NCBI RefSeq assembly: GCF_004135365.1
Contig: NZ_CP035492.1
Coordinates: 1,612,001-1,676,000, forward strand
Source: Paenibacillus protaetiae
GTDB taxonomy: Bacteria; Bacillota; Bacilli; Paenibacillales; Paenibacillaceae
Reading direction: 5' to 3'
DNA: 64,000 nucleotides
Below the pieces are notes generated by a model. The model was not told where the DNA came from and did not search any database. It was given only the letters and a program-made list of their open reading frames with translations. Below are positions 27,051-38,155 of this stretch, one piece after another (position 1 is the first letter of the stretch; each line of letters begins with the position of its first letter). The translations under genes and the position numbers were made by a program.

Positions 27051-28124
27051 CTATCCCAGAACAAGAAGTTCTTTAGGGGATGAAGTTAATATTTTAATAC
27101 CGGATTCCGTAATGACTATGTCGTCTTCGATGCGAACACCGCCAAATCCCGGGATATAAATGCCCGGCTCGACCGTCACCGTCATGCCTGGTGTTAAAAC
27201 GCTGGTGCTGTTTCGGGCCAGCCGGGGCTGCTCATGCACTTCTACTCCAAAGCCATGTCCCGTGCTGTGGCCAAAATTGTCGCCGTAGCCGTATTTCGCG
27301 ATAATATCGCGGGCCAAGGCATCCGCTTCATGGCCGGACATGCCTGGACGGATATGCTCAAGCGCATGCAGCTGAGCTTCCAATACGATGTTGTAAATTT
27401 CAAGATGTTTGGCCGAAGGCTTGCCGACAACCACTGTCCGTGTCAAATCGGAACAATAGCCGTTGTACAGCGCCCCGAAATCAAACGTAATGAAGTCGCC
27501 TTCTTCCACAAGCTTATCGCTTGCTACGCCGTGCGGAAGCGCGGAACGTACGCCGGATGCGACAATCGTATCGAAGGAAGTCGCCGACGCGCCGCGGAGC
27601 CGCATAAACATTTCAAGCTCCAGCGCAAGATCATTTTCTTTGACGCCCGGACGGATCAGCTGCTGAACATGAGTAAAAGCCGCATCGGCCAGCTGGCAAG
27701 CTTCCTGAATGACGGCAAGTTCTGATTCATCCTTCAGCATGCGGATTTCCTCTACAATTGAACCGGACGGAACGAGCTCGATATCGCCAAGCAGCTCTCT
27801 CCAGGCTGCAAAATCGCTGTATACCACCTGGTTCTGCTCAAAACCCACCGAACGAATGCCTCTGTCCGCCAGAAGTTCACGGACATTAGCAAGCGGCTTT
27901 GGACCATGCTCTACGATTGTAAAGCCTGCCGCCTGATCGGCTGCTTGCGTTGTATAGCGGAAGTCCGTCAGCAGGAAGCTGTCGGAGGAAGTGATCAGGA
28001 GTGTACCTGACGAGCCTGTAAAACCGCTCAAATAACGGCGGTTATGCGGACTTGCAATAACGATGGCCTCAAGGCCTGCCGCTGCAAGCGCTTGGCGCAA
28101 TTTGGCCAGTCTGTTGTTTGCCAT
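27051..28124 (-). CDS. pepP: Xaa-Pro peptidase (M24B family, YqhT-like)
   Basis: Metallopeptidase that removes N-terminal residues before proline. The 357 residues have an N-terminal creatinase-like domain (about 1-130) and a C-terminal pita-bread domain. Metal ligands are visible in ITFDFGALYNGYCSDLTRT, NFGHSTGHGFGVEVHEQP and MTVTVEPGIYIPGFGGVRIEDD. It sits between aroQ and efp, the usual Bacillales order. Confidence 0.95.
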   Translation of the reverse strand: MANNRLAKLRQALAAAGLEAIVIASPHNRRYLSGFTGSSGTLLITSSDSFLLTDFRYTTQAADQAAGFTIVEHGPKPLANVRELLADRGIRSVGFEQNQVVYSDFAAWRELLGDIELVPSGSIVEEIRMLKDESELAVIQEACQLADAAFTHVQQLIRPGVKENDLALELEMFMRLRGASATSFDTIVASGVRSALPHGVASDKLVEEGDFITFDFGALYNGYCSDLTRTVVVGKPSAKHLEIYNIVLEAQLHALEHIRPGMSGHEADALARDIIAKYGYGDNFGHSTGHGFGVEVHEQPRLARNSTSVLTPGMTVTVEPGIYIPGFGGVRIEDDIVITESGIKILTSSPKELLVLG

Positions 28125-28168
28125 TGTGATTTCCCCTCTCGTCCAATCCGTATTTCATATACGAGGCC

Positions 28169-28612
28169 TTATCCGTTAGCCGGCAATATGCCGGCAAGCG
28201 CAGCCAGCCCCAGATCATAGCTTTTTGCCCCAAATCCAGCGATTTGGCCAACGGCAACAGGCGCAATGACGGATGTATGCCGGAAGGATTCTCTTTTATG
28301 AATATTGGACATATGTACTTCCACAACAGGCAGCGCGACCGTGCTGAGCGCGTCGCGAAGCGCGTAGCTGTAATGCGTAAGAGCGCCGGGATTGATCAAA
28401 ATTCCGTCAGCTTTGCCGTACGCCTCGTGAATCCGGTCAATGATCGCGCCTTCGTGGTTGGATTGAAAAAATTCAACCTCCACGCCAAGCTCATCGGCTT
28501 GCTCACGCAGCCGCTCTTCGATGGATGCCAGTGTATCCGTTCCATAAATGCCGGGTTCTCGTATCCCCAGCATGTTCAAATTCGGGCCATTGAGAACGAT
28601 GACTTTCCGCAT
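28169..28612 (-). CDS. aroQ: Type II 3-dehydroquinate dehydratase
   Basis: Converts 3-dehydroquinate to 3-dehydroshikimate in the shikimate pathway. The ATG at 28612 with GGAGG 7 bases upstream gives 147 residues. Seen: [19 protein letters not shown] with the catalytic tyrosine, [32 protein letters not shown] and [18 protein letters not shown]. The frame opens 38 codons earlier, but that part is unlike the family. Confidence 0.95.
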   Translation of the reverse strand: MRKVIVLNGPNLNMLGIREPGIYGTDTLASIEERLREQADELGVEVEFFQSNHEGAIIDRIHEAYGKADGILINPGALTHYSYALRDALSTVALPVVEVHMSNIHKRESFRHTSVIAPVAVGQIAGFGAKSYDLGLAALAGILPANG

Positions 28613-28722
28613 GTTTACACCTCCAGACGGAACACTATGCGGTTGTCCGCAGATCAATAGCCATTTTACCACAAACGCATATCTTTTGAGAAGATCATAA
28701 AATGGGGGAAGCGCAGCTCCTG

Positions 28723-29271
28723 TCAACGCGCTTTGGAAGGTTCACGCGACGCTTCATCCGTAAATTCGAACGCAATGGTATATCCGATAAACAGCCCCCA
28801 CATCAAAAACACACAAAATTCGGTCGTAATCGTATCCCAGCCGATAACATTCATCGGCTTAATGAATTTCAGCATCGGCCCGATCCAGCCGAACCAGACG
28901 AGCCACCAGAAGATGCCGTAGCCGATTCCTGCCCAAGGGCCGCGGACTTTGCCGAGCACAAAGTAATACAAATACGTTGCGATAATTGAAAATACAATAA
29001 AGCTTGCAATCCCGACGGCGATTCCCCAGCCTGTTTTCAAATAGGAGGTTAGAAAAAACGGCTCCGCCACCAGCCCCGGCACGAGCATGGTCAACTTCAT
29101 TTCATAACAAAGCCAGCGGACGATCCCCCAAATCAAGCCCGCAAAAAAACCAACTTCCAAGCTGTACAGCCAAAAGTTTGTATGATGGTTGCGATACGGT
29201 TTGGACAACCGTTCCTCTTCTTTGCCTCTGCCGCTGCCTTCATAATGCAGCGCTTCTTGCTGGCTGCTCAT
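28723..29271 (-). CDS. yqhR: YqhR family membrane protein
   Basis: A 182-residue protein with about four membrane helices and short basic/acidic termini. The core [21 protein letters not shown] and [20 protein letters not shown] fit the YqhR family, which lies between aroQ and yqhQ in Bacillus. The function is unknown. It is divergent from yqhQ. Confidence 0.85.
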   Translation of the reverse strand: MSSQQEALHYEGSGRGKEEERLSKPYRNHHTNFWLYSLEVGFFAGLIWGIVRWLCYEMKLTMLVPGLVAEPFFLTSYLKTGWGIAVGIASFIVFSIIATYLYYFVLGKVRGPWAGIGYGIFWWLVWFGWIGPMLKFIKPMNVIGWDTITTEFCVFLMWGLFIGYTIAFEFTDEASREPSKAR

Positions 29272-29370
29272 GCTGCCGCCACCCGCCTTCCATGTAATAT
29301 CCTATATACCGCTCCCCTCAGTATGCGAAAAAAACGGCTATCATAACCGTTCTCCCCTTGAACGGCTTGC

Positions 29371-29400
29371 TTGGCAACTGGGCAGCTAATCAAGTACAAT
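29371..29400 (+). promoter_or_regulatory. Sigma-A type promoter of yqhQ
   Basis: TTGGCA (29371-29376) and TACAAT (29395-29400) are 18 bases apart, 61 bases before the yqhQ start. Confidence 0.6.
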
Positions 29401-29460
29401 AGAAAGAAAAAATCATTGATTCGCTTTACTGGCGATTCCGACTTGAGGAAGGTGACACAT

Positions 29461-30402
29461 TTGCCGCAACAATCCAGAAGCATTTACGGCGGCCAGGCGG
29501 TCATTGAAGGCGTCATGTTTGCAGGCAAGCATGTAAATGTAACGGCCATTCGCCGCAAAAACGATGAAATCGAGTTTTACGAAGTGCCGAGAACAACGGT
29601 GAAATGGACCCGGCTGCTTAAAAAAATACCGATCATACGCGGCGTTGTAGGCATTATTGAATCAAGCGCCAAAGGTTCGGCCCATTTGAATTATTCCGTC
29701 GAGAAGTATACCGAGGATGAAACCGAAGACGGCTCCGTACCGGAAACCGCTGCAAAAGAAGAAAAAGGCTGGAGCCTCAGCATGATTGTCGGCGTTGCCG
29801 TCGCCGGTGTCATTTCGTTTCTGTTCGGGAAAATCGTATTGACTGCCGTTCCGGCTATTTTGGAACAATTGATGTTTGAAAACGTATTCGAAAATAAGGT
29901 CGGGCATAATCTGATAGAGGGGCTTATCAAAATCATTTTGCTTCTCGTTTATTTGTACATGATGTCGCTGACGCCGATTATGAAACGCCTGTTCCAATAT
30001 CATGGAGCCGAGCATAAAGTGATCAGCGCTTACGAAGCCGGCGAGGAGCTGACCGTTGCCAATGTGCAAAAATATAGCCGCCTCCATTACCGGTGCGGCA
30101 GCAGCTTTATTATTTTCACCGTCATTGTAGGGGTTATTATTTATTCGCTGCCTATTTTTGAGTGGCATTCGATTTGGGAGCGCGTCTACATTCGTCTGCT
30201 TCTGCTTCCGGTCGTTCTCGGCATTTCTTATGAAGTGCTGCGCATTACGAATTCCATGAGAAACATTCCGGTCCTTCGCTATCTCGGCTATCCGGGCTTG
30301 TGGCTGCAGCTGCTCACAACCAAAGAGCCAAAAGACGACCAGGTAGCCGTATCCATCGCATCCTTCAACCGGATGCGCGAGCTTGACCGCCAGCTCAGCT
30401 AG
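29461..30402 (+). CDS. yqhQ: YqhQ, DUF1385 membrane protein
   Basis: DUF1385 family protein with several membrane helices. The N-terminal YGGQAVIEGVMFAGKHVNVTAIRR and the central YHGAEHKVISAYEAGEELTVANVQKYSRLHYRCGSSF are the conserved metal-ligand-like parts. The start is a TTG at 29461 after AGGAAGG, giving 313 residues and agreeing with Bacillus YqhQ; the in-frame ATG at 29371 would lie inside the -35 box. The function is unknown. Confidence 0.9.
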   Translation: MPQQSRSIYGGQAVIEGVMFAGKHVNVTAIRRKNDEIEFYEVPRTTVKWTRLLKKIPIIRGVVGIIESSAKGSAHLNYSVEKYTEDETEDGSVPETAAKEEKGWSLSMIVGVAVAGVISFLFGKIVLTAVPAILEQLMFENVFENKVGHNLIEGLIKIILLLVYLYMMSLTPIMKRLFQYHGAEHKVISAYEAGEELTVANVQKYSRLHYRCGSSFIIFTVIVGVIIYSLPIFEWHSIWERVYIRLLLLPVVLGISYEVLRITNSMRNIPVLRYLGYPGLWLQLLTTKEPKDDQVAVSIASFNRMRELDRQLS

Positions 30403-30443
30403 CGGCAGAAGGGTTATCCCACATCAGAAAGGCAGGGATTTGG

Positions 30444-30761
30444 ATGAGAAACCGCTGGAATGCCGCATCCGTTATTGTGTTTGCGTTAATTGCAATCGGT
30501 ATCGTCTACTCCATCATCTCTAACCCGTTTTATTTTATCGTTCCGGTTGTGGTGCTGGCCGCCATCTTCGTATTGTATAAATTTCCGCCGAGGGCGTTCC
30601 GGCGCAGCGGCGGCGTATACAGGAAGCCTAATGCCAAACCGAATGTGCGGCAATCTTCCGCCCGGCAGCCTAACCGCCACAACCGCTCCAAATCCAAAAA
30701 CGTTCCGTTCCGCGTCATTGACGGCGGACGGGACGACGATGATGCGCCGCGTTATCATTAA
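30444..30761 (+). CDS. Small membrane protein with basic tail
   Basis: A 105-residue protein with two N-terminal membrane helices (about 8-25 and 29-46), followed by a basic Arg/Asn/Pro/Ser-rich tail and an acidic GGRDDDDAP end. Not recognised as a named family. It follows yqhQ by 41 bases and ends at a strong terminator, so it is likely in the same transcript. Low sequence complexity in the tail makes homology hard to judge. Confidence 0.65.
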   Translation: MRNRWNAASVIVFALIAIGIVYSIISNPFYFIVPVVVLAAIFVLYKFPPRAFRRSGGVYRKPNAKPNVRQSSARQPNRHNRSKSKNVPFRVIDGGRDDDDAPRYH

Positions 30762-30786
30762 CGGCGCGTTATCGCCAAACAACAAA

Positions 30787-30833
30787 CAAAAGGATTGCCG
30801 CCAGATTGAAAAAATCTGGCGGCAATCCTTTTG
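30787..30833. terminator. Bidirectional terminator between the plus-strand pair and mntR
   Basis: A 20-21-bp near-perfect stem: CAAAAGGATTGCCGCCAGAT pairs with ATCTGGCGGCAATCCTTTTG, with T-rich flanks on both strands. It lies between the convergent genes ending at 30761 and 30854. Confidence 0.9.
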
Positions 30834-30853
30834 TTGTTCATGATTTTGTTAAG

Positions 30854-31276
30854 CTACTCTGTATCGAGCGCAACCCGAATGCGATTCAGTTCGTCCGTCC
30901 GGGTCGGGTCGCTGCGGAAATATTCAACCAAGGTTTCAATACATGTAATCGAATCCCAGCTTAAATGATGCTCAATGCCTTCCACATCACGGTAGATGTT
31001 TTCTTCCTGCACGCCAATTAACGCCAAGAATGATTCCAGAAGCTGATGCCGGTCTACCAGCCGTTTGCCAATCTTTTTCCCTTTATTCGTCAAGACAAGC
31101 CCTCTATACTTCTCGTAAATAAGGTAATTGTCCTTGTCGAGTTTTTGAATCATTTTGGTTACAGATGAAGGATGCACCTCTAGACCCTCGGCAATATCCG
31201 AAACCCTTGCATAGCCTTTTTCTTCTATCAGCTTATAAATCCGTTCCAAGTAGTCTTCCATGCTCGGTGTCGGCAC
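30854..31276 (-). CDS. mntR: Manganese-responsive regulator MntR
   Basis: DtxR-family metalloregulator that represses manganese uptake genes when bound to Mn(II). The GTG at 31276, 7 bases after GGGGG, gives 140 residues. The N-terminal winged helix is [42 protein letters not shown]; metal ligands are in the helix-rich C-terminal domain (GIEHHLSW). It is very close to Bacillus MntR. No Mn transporter gene is present in the window; it borders the zinc transporter block. Confidence 0.97.
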   Translation of the reverse strand: MPTPSMEDYLERIYKLIEEKGYARVSDIAEGLEVHPSSVTKMIQKLDKDNYLIYEKYRGLVLTNKGKKIGKRLVDRHQLLESFLALIGVQEENIYRDVEGIEHHLSWDSITCIETLVEYFRSDPTRTDELNRIRVALDTE

Positions 31277-31330
31277 AGGAGAACCCCCTAACACTCATCA
31301 ATTGCCTTGTTCTATGGCGTCACTCTAAAT

Positions 31331-31360
31331 ATCATACACTTTTCGGCATAAGCGCTGCAA
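31331..31360 (-). promoter_or_regulatory. Sigma-A type promoter of mntR
   Basis: On the minus strand TTGCAG (31355-31360) and TATGAT (31331-31336) are 18 bases apart, 54 bases before the GTG. Confidence 0.6.
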
Positions 31361-31404
31361 CTTTTTCCTGCGTCTGCCAATGCCCGATCGGGATCATGAC
31401 AAGC

Positions 31405-32127
31405 TTAAAACTTCAGCCAATCGGGTGTCGTCGTGTTCAGCCATATCGTAATGGAGGTCATCCGGTCCGTGAACAGCAATATGCCCATCAAAATCATAAC
31501 CGCTCCGCCGATCTTCATAATGCCGTTCGAGAACCGGAGCAGCCATCTGGCCGAGCCGATAAAAAACGCCAATACAAAAAAAGGAACGGCAAAGCCTATC
31601 GCATAGGCGGTCGTCAGCTGAAACCATGTTCCGGGCGATGATGCCGCCAGCGCAAGAATGGCAGTTAACGCCGGACCGATGCAAGGCGTCCAGCCCGCTG
31701 AAAAACCAACCCCAAAAATAAAGGATCCCAAATAGCCGCTTTTCTTATTCGGATTGATGGAAAACCGGCGTTCCTTCATTAATAGCTGCGGTTTAAATAT
31801 GCCGAGCAAAAACAACCCCATCAATACGATTAAAATGGCAGATAACATCCGGATCAAATCGGCATATTGGGCAAAAAATTCCGCAAACACATTGGTACCG
31901 TACCCTAATGTATAGTAAACGGTGCAAAATCCTAATATAAAAAACAAGGTGTGGGACATCGTCCTCACCCTCATTTCACGCGTATGTCTGCTGCTCCTGA
32001 TGTCGGTGACCGAAATGCCGGTTATGTAGGATAAATAGGAAGGGTAAAGCGGAAGGCAACATGGCGATATAAAGGAAGCAAAGCCGGCGCCAAGCGCCAG
32101 CCCCACATTAATATGATCCAACGACAT
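31405..32127 (-). CDS. ccdA: CcdA-type thiol-disulfide transporter
   Basis: Polytopic membrane protein that passes electrons from cytoplasmic thioredoxin across the membrane for cytochrome c maturation and spore cortex assembly. The 240 residues have six helices with the redox cysteines in FISPCCLPLYPSY and GWTPCIGPA, plus FVLAFFIGSARWL. It starts 16 bases after the zinc permease stop, so it is probably cotranscribed with the zinc transporter. Pairing with a Zur-controlled operon is unusual and worth checking. Confidence 0.92.
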   Translation of the reverse strand: MSLDHINVGLALGAGFASFISPCCLPLYPSYLSYITGISVTDIRSSRHTREMRVRTMSHTLFFILGFCTVYYTLGYGTNVFAEFFAQYADLIRMLSAILIVLMGLFLLGIFKPQLLMKERRFSINPNKKSGYLGSFIFGVGFSAGWTPCIGPALTAILALAASSPGTWFQLTTAYAIGFAVPFFVLAFFIGSARWLLRFSNGIMKIGGAVMILMGILLFTDRMTSITIWLNTTTPDWLKF

Positions 32128-32143
32128 ACACCCCGTTTGGCGG

Positions 32144-32952
32144 TTAGCCGCTTGTCCTCATTCCTCTTCTGGCTAAAAGCAGCAGCAGCAAAATAATAAT
32201 CAGCAGCATCACAATCGTGCCGCCGGGAGCAAGGTTCCACACTCCTGCAATCATCAATCCTGCAATAACGGCAATTTCGCCGATCACAACGACGGTGACA
32301 ACGCTTTGCCGAAAGCTGCGCGCCACGATCAAGCCGCACGCGGCCGGAATCGTAAGCAAGGCGGACACAAGCAGCGCTCCTACGATTTTGATGGAAACGC
32401 TGATAACTAAAGCCGTAAGCACGCTAATCATAACATTATAAAAACGGACGGGCAAGCCCCGACAGCAGCCGCTTCCTCGTCAAAGGTAAGCAGAAACAGT
32501 TCCTTTATTTGGAACCATACTGCCGCAAGTACGATGACGGTTACAATCGCAATGGTAATTAAATCCGAAGCGCTTAAGGTATAAATGCTACCAAATAAAT
32601 AGCTGTCTATGCTGACGCTGAATCCTCTGTCCAGCGTAAATAAAATCGAAGCAAGGCCGACACCGCCGGACATAATAATGGCGATCGACAACTCTGCATA
32701 CGTTTTGTACGCTTTCCGGAGCCTCTCAATGGCAAACGAAGCCAGAATGGCAAAGACAAGCCCTGCGGCCATCGGATATACTCCGAGCAGAAAACCGAGC
32801 GCCACACCGGCAATGGAAACGTGAGAGAGTGTATCTCCAATCATCGACAACCGGCGCAGCACCAGAAACAAGCCGATCAGCGGCGCCGTAACCCCGATCA
32901 AAAGTCCGCCTATAAGCGCACGTTGAAAAAAATCAGTACTTAACAGATCCAA
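32144..32952 (-). pseudogene. znuB: Zinc ABC transporter permease, split by a one-base frameshift
   Basis: Membrane permease of a ZnuABC/AdcBCA type Zn(II) importer. The first part (from TTG at 32952) covers about six helices and ends normally in FDEEAAAVG, then runs into a wrong frame and stops near 32428. The second part resumes as LPVRFYNVMISVLTALVIS and continues to 32144. One G missing from the GGGG run (plus-strand C-run 32457-32460) would restore a continuous protein of about 268 residues. It may be a sequencing error; see findings. Confidence 0.88.
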
Positions 32953-33763
32953 CTCGAGCAACCTCTCTCCCGTTATCCATATGCTGGCGCAAGCCGCGCA
33001 GGCTATGCGTCAAATTGTTTTCCACGCAATCCTGCAGCTCATGTGAATGCTTCAAATAAAATTTCAGCTTGCCGTATTCCGCCGCCGGCTTCTGGCCTAA
33101 ATAGGAACGGATCATCTCCATATCATGCGATACCATCAAGAAAGTAATGTTATGATGCTGATGCATATGCTTGATCATATGGAAAAATCCTTCTTGCGTT
33201 TCCGCGTCGATGCCAACCGTTGGCTCATCCAAGATGAGCAGCGACGGATTGTTGATTAAAGCCCGGGCCAGGAAAACCCGCTGCTGCTGCCCTCCCGACA
33301 GCTGGCCGATCCGTTTGGCAGCCAAATTCTCGATATCAAGCGCATGCATCGCGTCGTCCGCCTTCTGCAGATCGGCTTTGGACAGCCTGCGGAACAGCCG
33401 GCTTCTGCCGTAAAGCCCGGAGGTGACCACCTCCCGCACGGTAGCCGGGAACAACGGGTTAAATGCGTTTTTTTGCGGTACGTAGCCGATTTTCTCCCAC
33501 TGCTTGAATTCCGGCAGCGGTTTGCCGAACAAACGGATTTGCCCGGTATCCGGCTTCAGCAAGCCTACTATCATTTTGAGCAGTGTTGTTTTTCCCGCTC
33601 CGTTCGAGCCGATCAGCCCGACAAAATCCCGTTCCTTCACCGACAAGTTTAATCCGGACATCACCTGCCGCTGGCCTTGATAACCAAAGCCGACATTGTC
33701 TAGTGTAATAATATCCTGATGGCAGTCCGGTTCCCGCTCCCAAAATGGGGTTGATTGCTGCAT
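32933..33763 (-). CDS. znuC: Zinc ABC transporter ATP-binding protein
   Basis: ATPase of the Zn(II) importer. The ATG at 33763 follows GGAGGG by 6-7 bases and gives 276 residues. Seen: Walker A GSNGAGKTTLLK, Q-loop YVPQKN, signature QLSGGQQQRVFLARAL, Walker B LLILDEPTVGID and H-loop MVSHDM. Its end overlaps the permease start. The C-terminal 50 residues are rich in His, Arg and Glu and exceed the usual length of about 230. Confidence 0.95.
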   Translation of the reverse strand: MQQSTPFWEREPDCHQDIITLDNVGFGYQGQRQVMSGLNLSVKERDFVGLIGSNGAGKTTLLKMIVGLLKPDTGQIRLFGKPLPEFKQWEKIGYVPQKNAFNPLFPATVREVVTSGLYGRSRLFRRLSKADLQKADDAMHALDIENLAAKRIGQLSGGQQQRVFLARALINNPSLLILDEPTVGIDAETQEGFFHMIKHMHQHHNITFLMVSHDMEMIRSYLGQKPAAEYGKLKFYLKHSHELQDCVENNLTHSLRGLRQHMDNGREVARVGSVKY

Positions 33764-33789
33764 TTCGGTCCCTCCTTCGTGACTGTGCA

Positions 33790-34758
33790 TTATTTTAAAG
33801 CCAGCATCAGCTGGTCCAAATTTTTGTACATGATCGAAATAAAATCTTGGCCCTGCTTCTCCTGCTTCGGCGTCAAGCCTTCCAGCGGGTTCAGCACCAG
33901 CATGCCGACATGGGCTTCGCTCGCCAGCATTTTGGCAATTTCGGGCGAAATAAGTTCTTCGGAGAAAATATATTTAATCCGGTTATCCTTCACAAAATGG
34001 ATGATCCTCATAATATCTTGCGAGCGGGGTTCCGCATCCGGGGAAAGTCCCATAATCGCCACTTGCTTCAAACCGTAATCCCGCGCCAAATAACCGAAAG
34101 CCTGGTGGGATACCACAATATCTTTACGCGAAACGGTAGCCAGCTCGGATGTATACCGGGCATCCAGCTCTTCAAGCTTCTGCTTCAGCTTCGCATAGTT
34201 CGCTTCATAATCCTCCTGATGGGAAGGATCTACGGCGATGAGCTTGTTTTTCAAATGATTAGCCATAATGAGCATCGACTTCGGGCTTACCCATGTGTGC
34301 GGATCGGTATGGCTGCCGTTTTCTCCTTCGTCATGCGCATGCCCGTGTTCGTCTTCTTCTTCTCCGCTCCCTTCAAGCAAAGCAATGCCTTCGCTCATGG
34401 CAGCCGTCTTCACTTTGCTGTCGCTGGACAGCCCTTTCAGGAAATGGTCAACCCAGTTTTCCAGCCCGGCGCCGTTATACAAAAAAAGATCGGCTTCCGA
34501 AGCGATTTCGATATCGCGGCTTTTGGGTGTCCAGTCATGCGGCTCGACGCCGGCCGGGACGAGGTTTATGACATGCACATCATCGCCGCCGATTTGGGAG
34601 GCTAAATAATATAAAGGATAAAAGGTTGTGACCACATTCGTTTTCGATTCATCCAGCTGCTCGCTTGGTCTAACGCCGCAAGCGGATAACATCAGGAACA
34701 TAACGGCAGCCGCTATAACAGCTGCAGCCCGTTTCCGGTTCGCTTTGCTCTGAAACAT
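33790..34758 (-). CDS. znuA: Zinc-binding lipoprotein of the Znu/Adc transporter
   Basis: Extracellular solute-binding protein that hands Zn(II) to the permease. The 322 residues carry a signal peptide with lipobox LSACG (Cys near 27), the cluster A-1 fold, ligands in VEPHDW and DPHTWVSP and SHQAFGYLARDYGL, and a His/Asp/Glu-rich loop (about 135-150) typical of zinc rather than manganese binders. A Zur-like palindrome lies just upstream. Confidence 0.96.
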   Translation of the reverse strand: MFQSKANRKRAAAVIAAAVMFLMLSACGVRPSEQLDESKTNVVTTFYPLYYLASQIGGDDVHVINLVPAGVEPHDWTPKSRDIEIASEADLFLYNGAGLENWVDHFLKGLSSDSKVKTAAMSEGIALLEGSGEEEDEHGHAHDEGENGSHTDPHTWVSPKSMLIMANHLKNKLIAVDPSHQEDYEANYAKLKQKLEELDARYTSELATVSRKDIVVSHQAFGYLARDYGLKQVAIMGLSPDAEPRSQDIMRIIHFVKDNRIKYIFSEELISPEIAKMLASEAHVGMLVLNPLEGLTPKQEKQGQDFISIMYKNLDQLMLALK

Positions 34759-34780
34759 ATGAATACTCCGTTCTTACATA

Positions 34781-34807
34781 TAATCGTAATCGTTACTATT
34801 ACGATTA
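34781..34807 (-). promoter_or_regulatory. Zur-like operator upstream of znuA
   Basis: TAATCGTAAT (34781-34790) and ATTACGATTA (34798-34807) are perfect inverted copies. Overlapping half-sites match the Zur box core TCGTAATnATTACGA, although the spacing between the perfect arms is 7 bases and the 1-base-spaced version (centre at 34791) is imperfect. It is 23 bases before the znuA start. A zur gene lies 3 kb away. Confidence 0.8.
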
Positions 34808-34876
34808 TAGAGATGGGCATTAGTACTGTCAACAACTTATTCTCTATCAACAGTATGTTCAACTCCCGTCAATCAA

Positions 34877-34919
34877 AAACAGCCCTCAATCCGTATCCAA
34901 CACGGATTAAGGGCTGTTT
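34877..34919 (-). terminator. Terminator of metG
   Basis: On the minus strand AACAGCCCTTAATCCGT pairs with ACGGATTGAGGGCTGTT, followed by TTTGATTG. Confidence 0.88.
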
Positions 34920-34932
34920 GGAATGCAGTCTG

Positions 34933-36960
<2,028 letters not shown>

Positions 36961-36969
36961 TTAAAAAAC

Positions 36970-37286
36970 AGCAAAAAGCCCCCGTCCAACATGGGACGAG
37001 AGCTCGAATACTCACGTGGTACCACCCAAATTTCCAATGTCGCCTTACTTAAAAAGCTGGCATCGGCTTCGTGCGCCGCCTGTATAAAGCGGCAATCGCC
37101 ATTATCGCCGGCGTGCGCGCCGCCCTCTTACTGCTATGCGACTCGCGCATCCGGCAGCTCGAAAGCAGTTCCTCCAGGACCATCTTCCAACGTTTGCCCA
37201 TACCGGCTCCCACCGTACTGACCGGTTCTCTGAGATAGGCGGAATCATTGTACTTATCCGTTCATCGGATGTTGCTATATGTCTCA
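36970..37286 (-). ncRNA. T-box riboswitch (methionine specifier) of metG
   Basis: Leader that reads uncharged tRNA-Met and allows transcription into metG. The T-box core TGGTACC is at 37018-37024 inside GGGTGGTACCACG. The terminator ends with GTCCC/GGACG and a TTTTT run at 36971-37003. A specifier-loop sequence GAAGATGG places ATG at 37181-37183. Upstream are the AGTA and AGAGAACCGG elements of stem I. Confidence 0.93.
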
Positions 37287-37316
37287 AATATAGCGAATTG
37301 CTATACCGGGTGTCAA
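37287..37316 (-). promoter_or_regulatory. Promoter of the metG T-box leader
   Basis: TTGACA (37311-37316) and TATATT (37287-37292) on the minus strand are 18 bases apart. The -35 overlaps the yidD stop codon, so metG has its own promoter inside the end of the upstream gene. Confidence 0.8.
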
Positions 37317-37582
37317 GAATCCGGGCTGCCCGTTTCACGTTCCGGCTTCAAAACAGGCGGAACCGGGTCATAGCCGCCGGGATGAAACGGGTGGCATCTG
37401 GCGATCCGCTTCGCGGCAAGCCATGAGCCCTTGGCTGCGCCATGCTTCTCAATCGCCTCCAGAGCGTATGCCGAACAGGTCGGATAAAACCGGCAGGTCG
37501 GCGGCTTGAGCGGCGAAATCCATTTGCGATAAACATGGATCGGGCTTTGAACAATACGGCGGACTGTAACCGGCCTCGCCAT
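37313..37582 (-). CDS. yidD: Membrane protein insertion efficiency factor YidD
   Basis: Short protein associated with YidC/Oxa1 membrane insertion. The ATG at 37582 gives 89 residues with the family signature [26 protein letters not shown] and C-terminal [13 protein letters not shown]. The start overlaps the zur stop by one base (TAATG), so the two are translationally coupled. The longer in-frame opening lies inside zur. Confidence 0.92.
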   Translation of the reverse strand: MARPVTVRRIVQSPIHVYRKWISPLKPPTCRFYPTCSAYALEAIEKHGAAKGSWLAAKRIARCHPFHPGGYDPVPPVLKPERETGSPDS

Positions 37583-38016
37583 TATAGATCTGCCGTTTGC
37601 TCTTCCTGCATGCAGGATTTGCAATATCCAAACACTTCGAATTTATGTTTGACGACTTGAAACTGATCCGGCACCAGCGTCTGGTCCATCGGACAATGCG
37701 TAATCGGATACGTTTTGCCGCATTGCAAACAGATCAGGTGATGGTGATGGTCATTTTCTCTGCAGTGCAGCTTGAATTTGACGCCGTCTTCAAAAACAAC
37801 CTGCTCCAGTACGCCCAGTTCTTCCATAATCCGCAGATTGCGGTATACCGTATCAAAGCTCAGTCCCGAATAGGACTTGCCCATATAATCGTATACTTCC
37901 TTCGGCGCGATATATCCCGGCGATTCCACAAACAGCTTGGCAAGCGATCTGCGTTGATCGGTAATGCGCAAGCCTTGCGATGCCATCTGTTGAACGATTT
38001 CATCCATTGTATGCAT
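37582..38016 (-). CDS. zur: Zinc uptake regulator Zur (Fur family)
   Basis: Zn-responsive repressor of zinc import. The ATG at 38016, 10 bases after AAGGAGG, gives 144 residues. Seen: winged helix [16 protein letters not shown]...[22 protein letters not shown], the regulatory site and [28 protein letters not shown], and a structural zinc site with CLQC and CKSC. The HHHH/CPMD pattern matches Zur rather than Fur or PerR. Its target operator lies upstream of znuA. Confidence 0.94.
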   Translation of the reverse strand: MHTMDEIVQQMASQGLRITDQRRSLAKLFVESPGYIAPKEVYDYMGKSYSGLSFDTVYRNLRIMEELGVLEQVVFEDGVKFKLHCRENDHHHHLICLQCGKTYPITHCPMDQTLVPDQFQVVKHKFEVFGYCKSCMQEEQTADL

Positions 38017-38107
38017 CCAAATAAGCACCTCCTTGCCAACAGGCGCGGGCAGATGCAGGTTACCGAAGGGCCTGATCTCCCTATTATGCCTTATCTTCAT
38101 ATTGCCG

Positions 38108-38137
38108 AAAAAAAAGACTCCCGTCAATGAGAGCCTC
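38108..38137 (-). terminator. Possible terminator before zur
   Basis: On the minus strand AGGCTCTC and GGGAGTCT pair (two G-U pairs) and a run of seven T residues follows. It lies 19 bases after the 38156 gene. Confidence 0.5.
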
Positions 38138-38155
38138 TTCCCGCATTAGTTTTCT

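Noticed and set aside
32428-32460. Programmed frameshifting in znuB
   Set aside because: No slippery heptamer with a downstream structure was seen, and other genes have the same kind of defect; a missing base is simpler.
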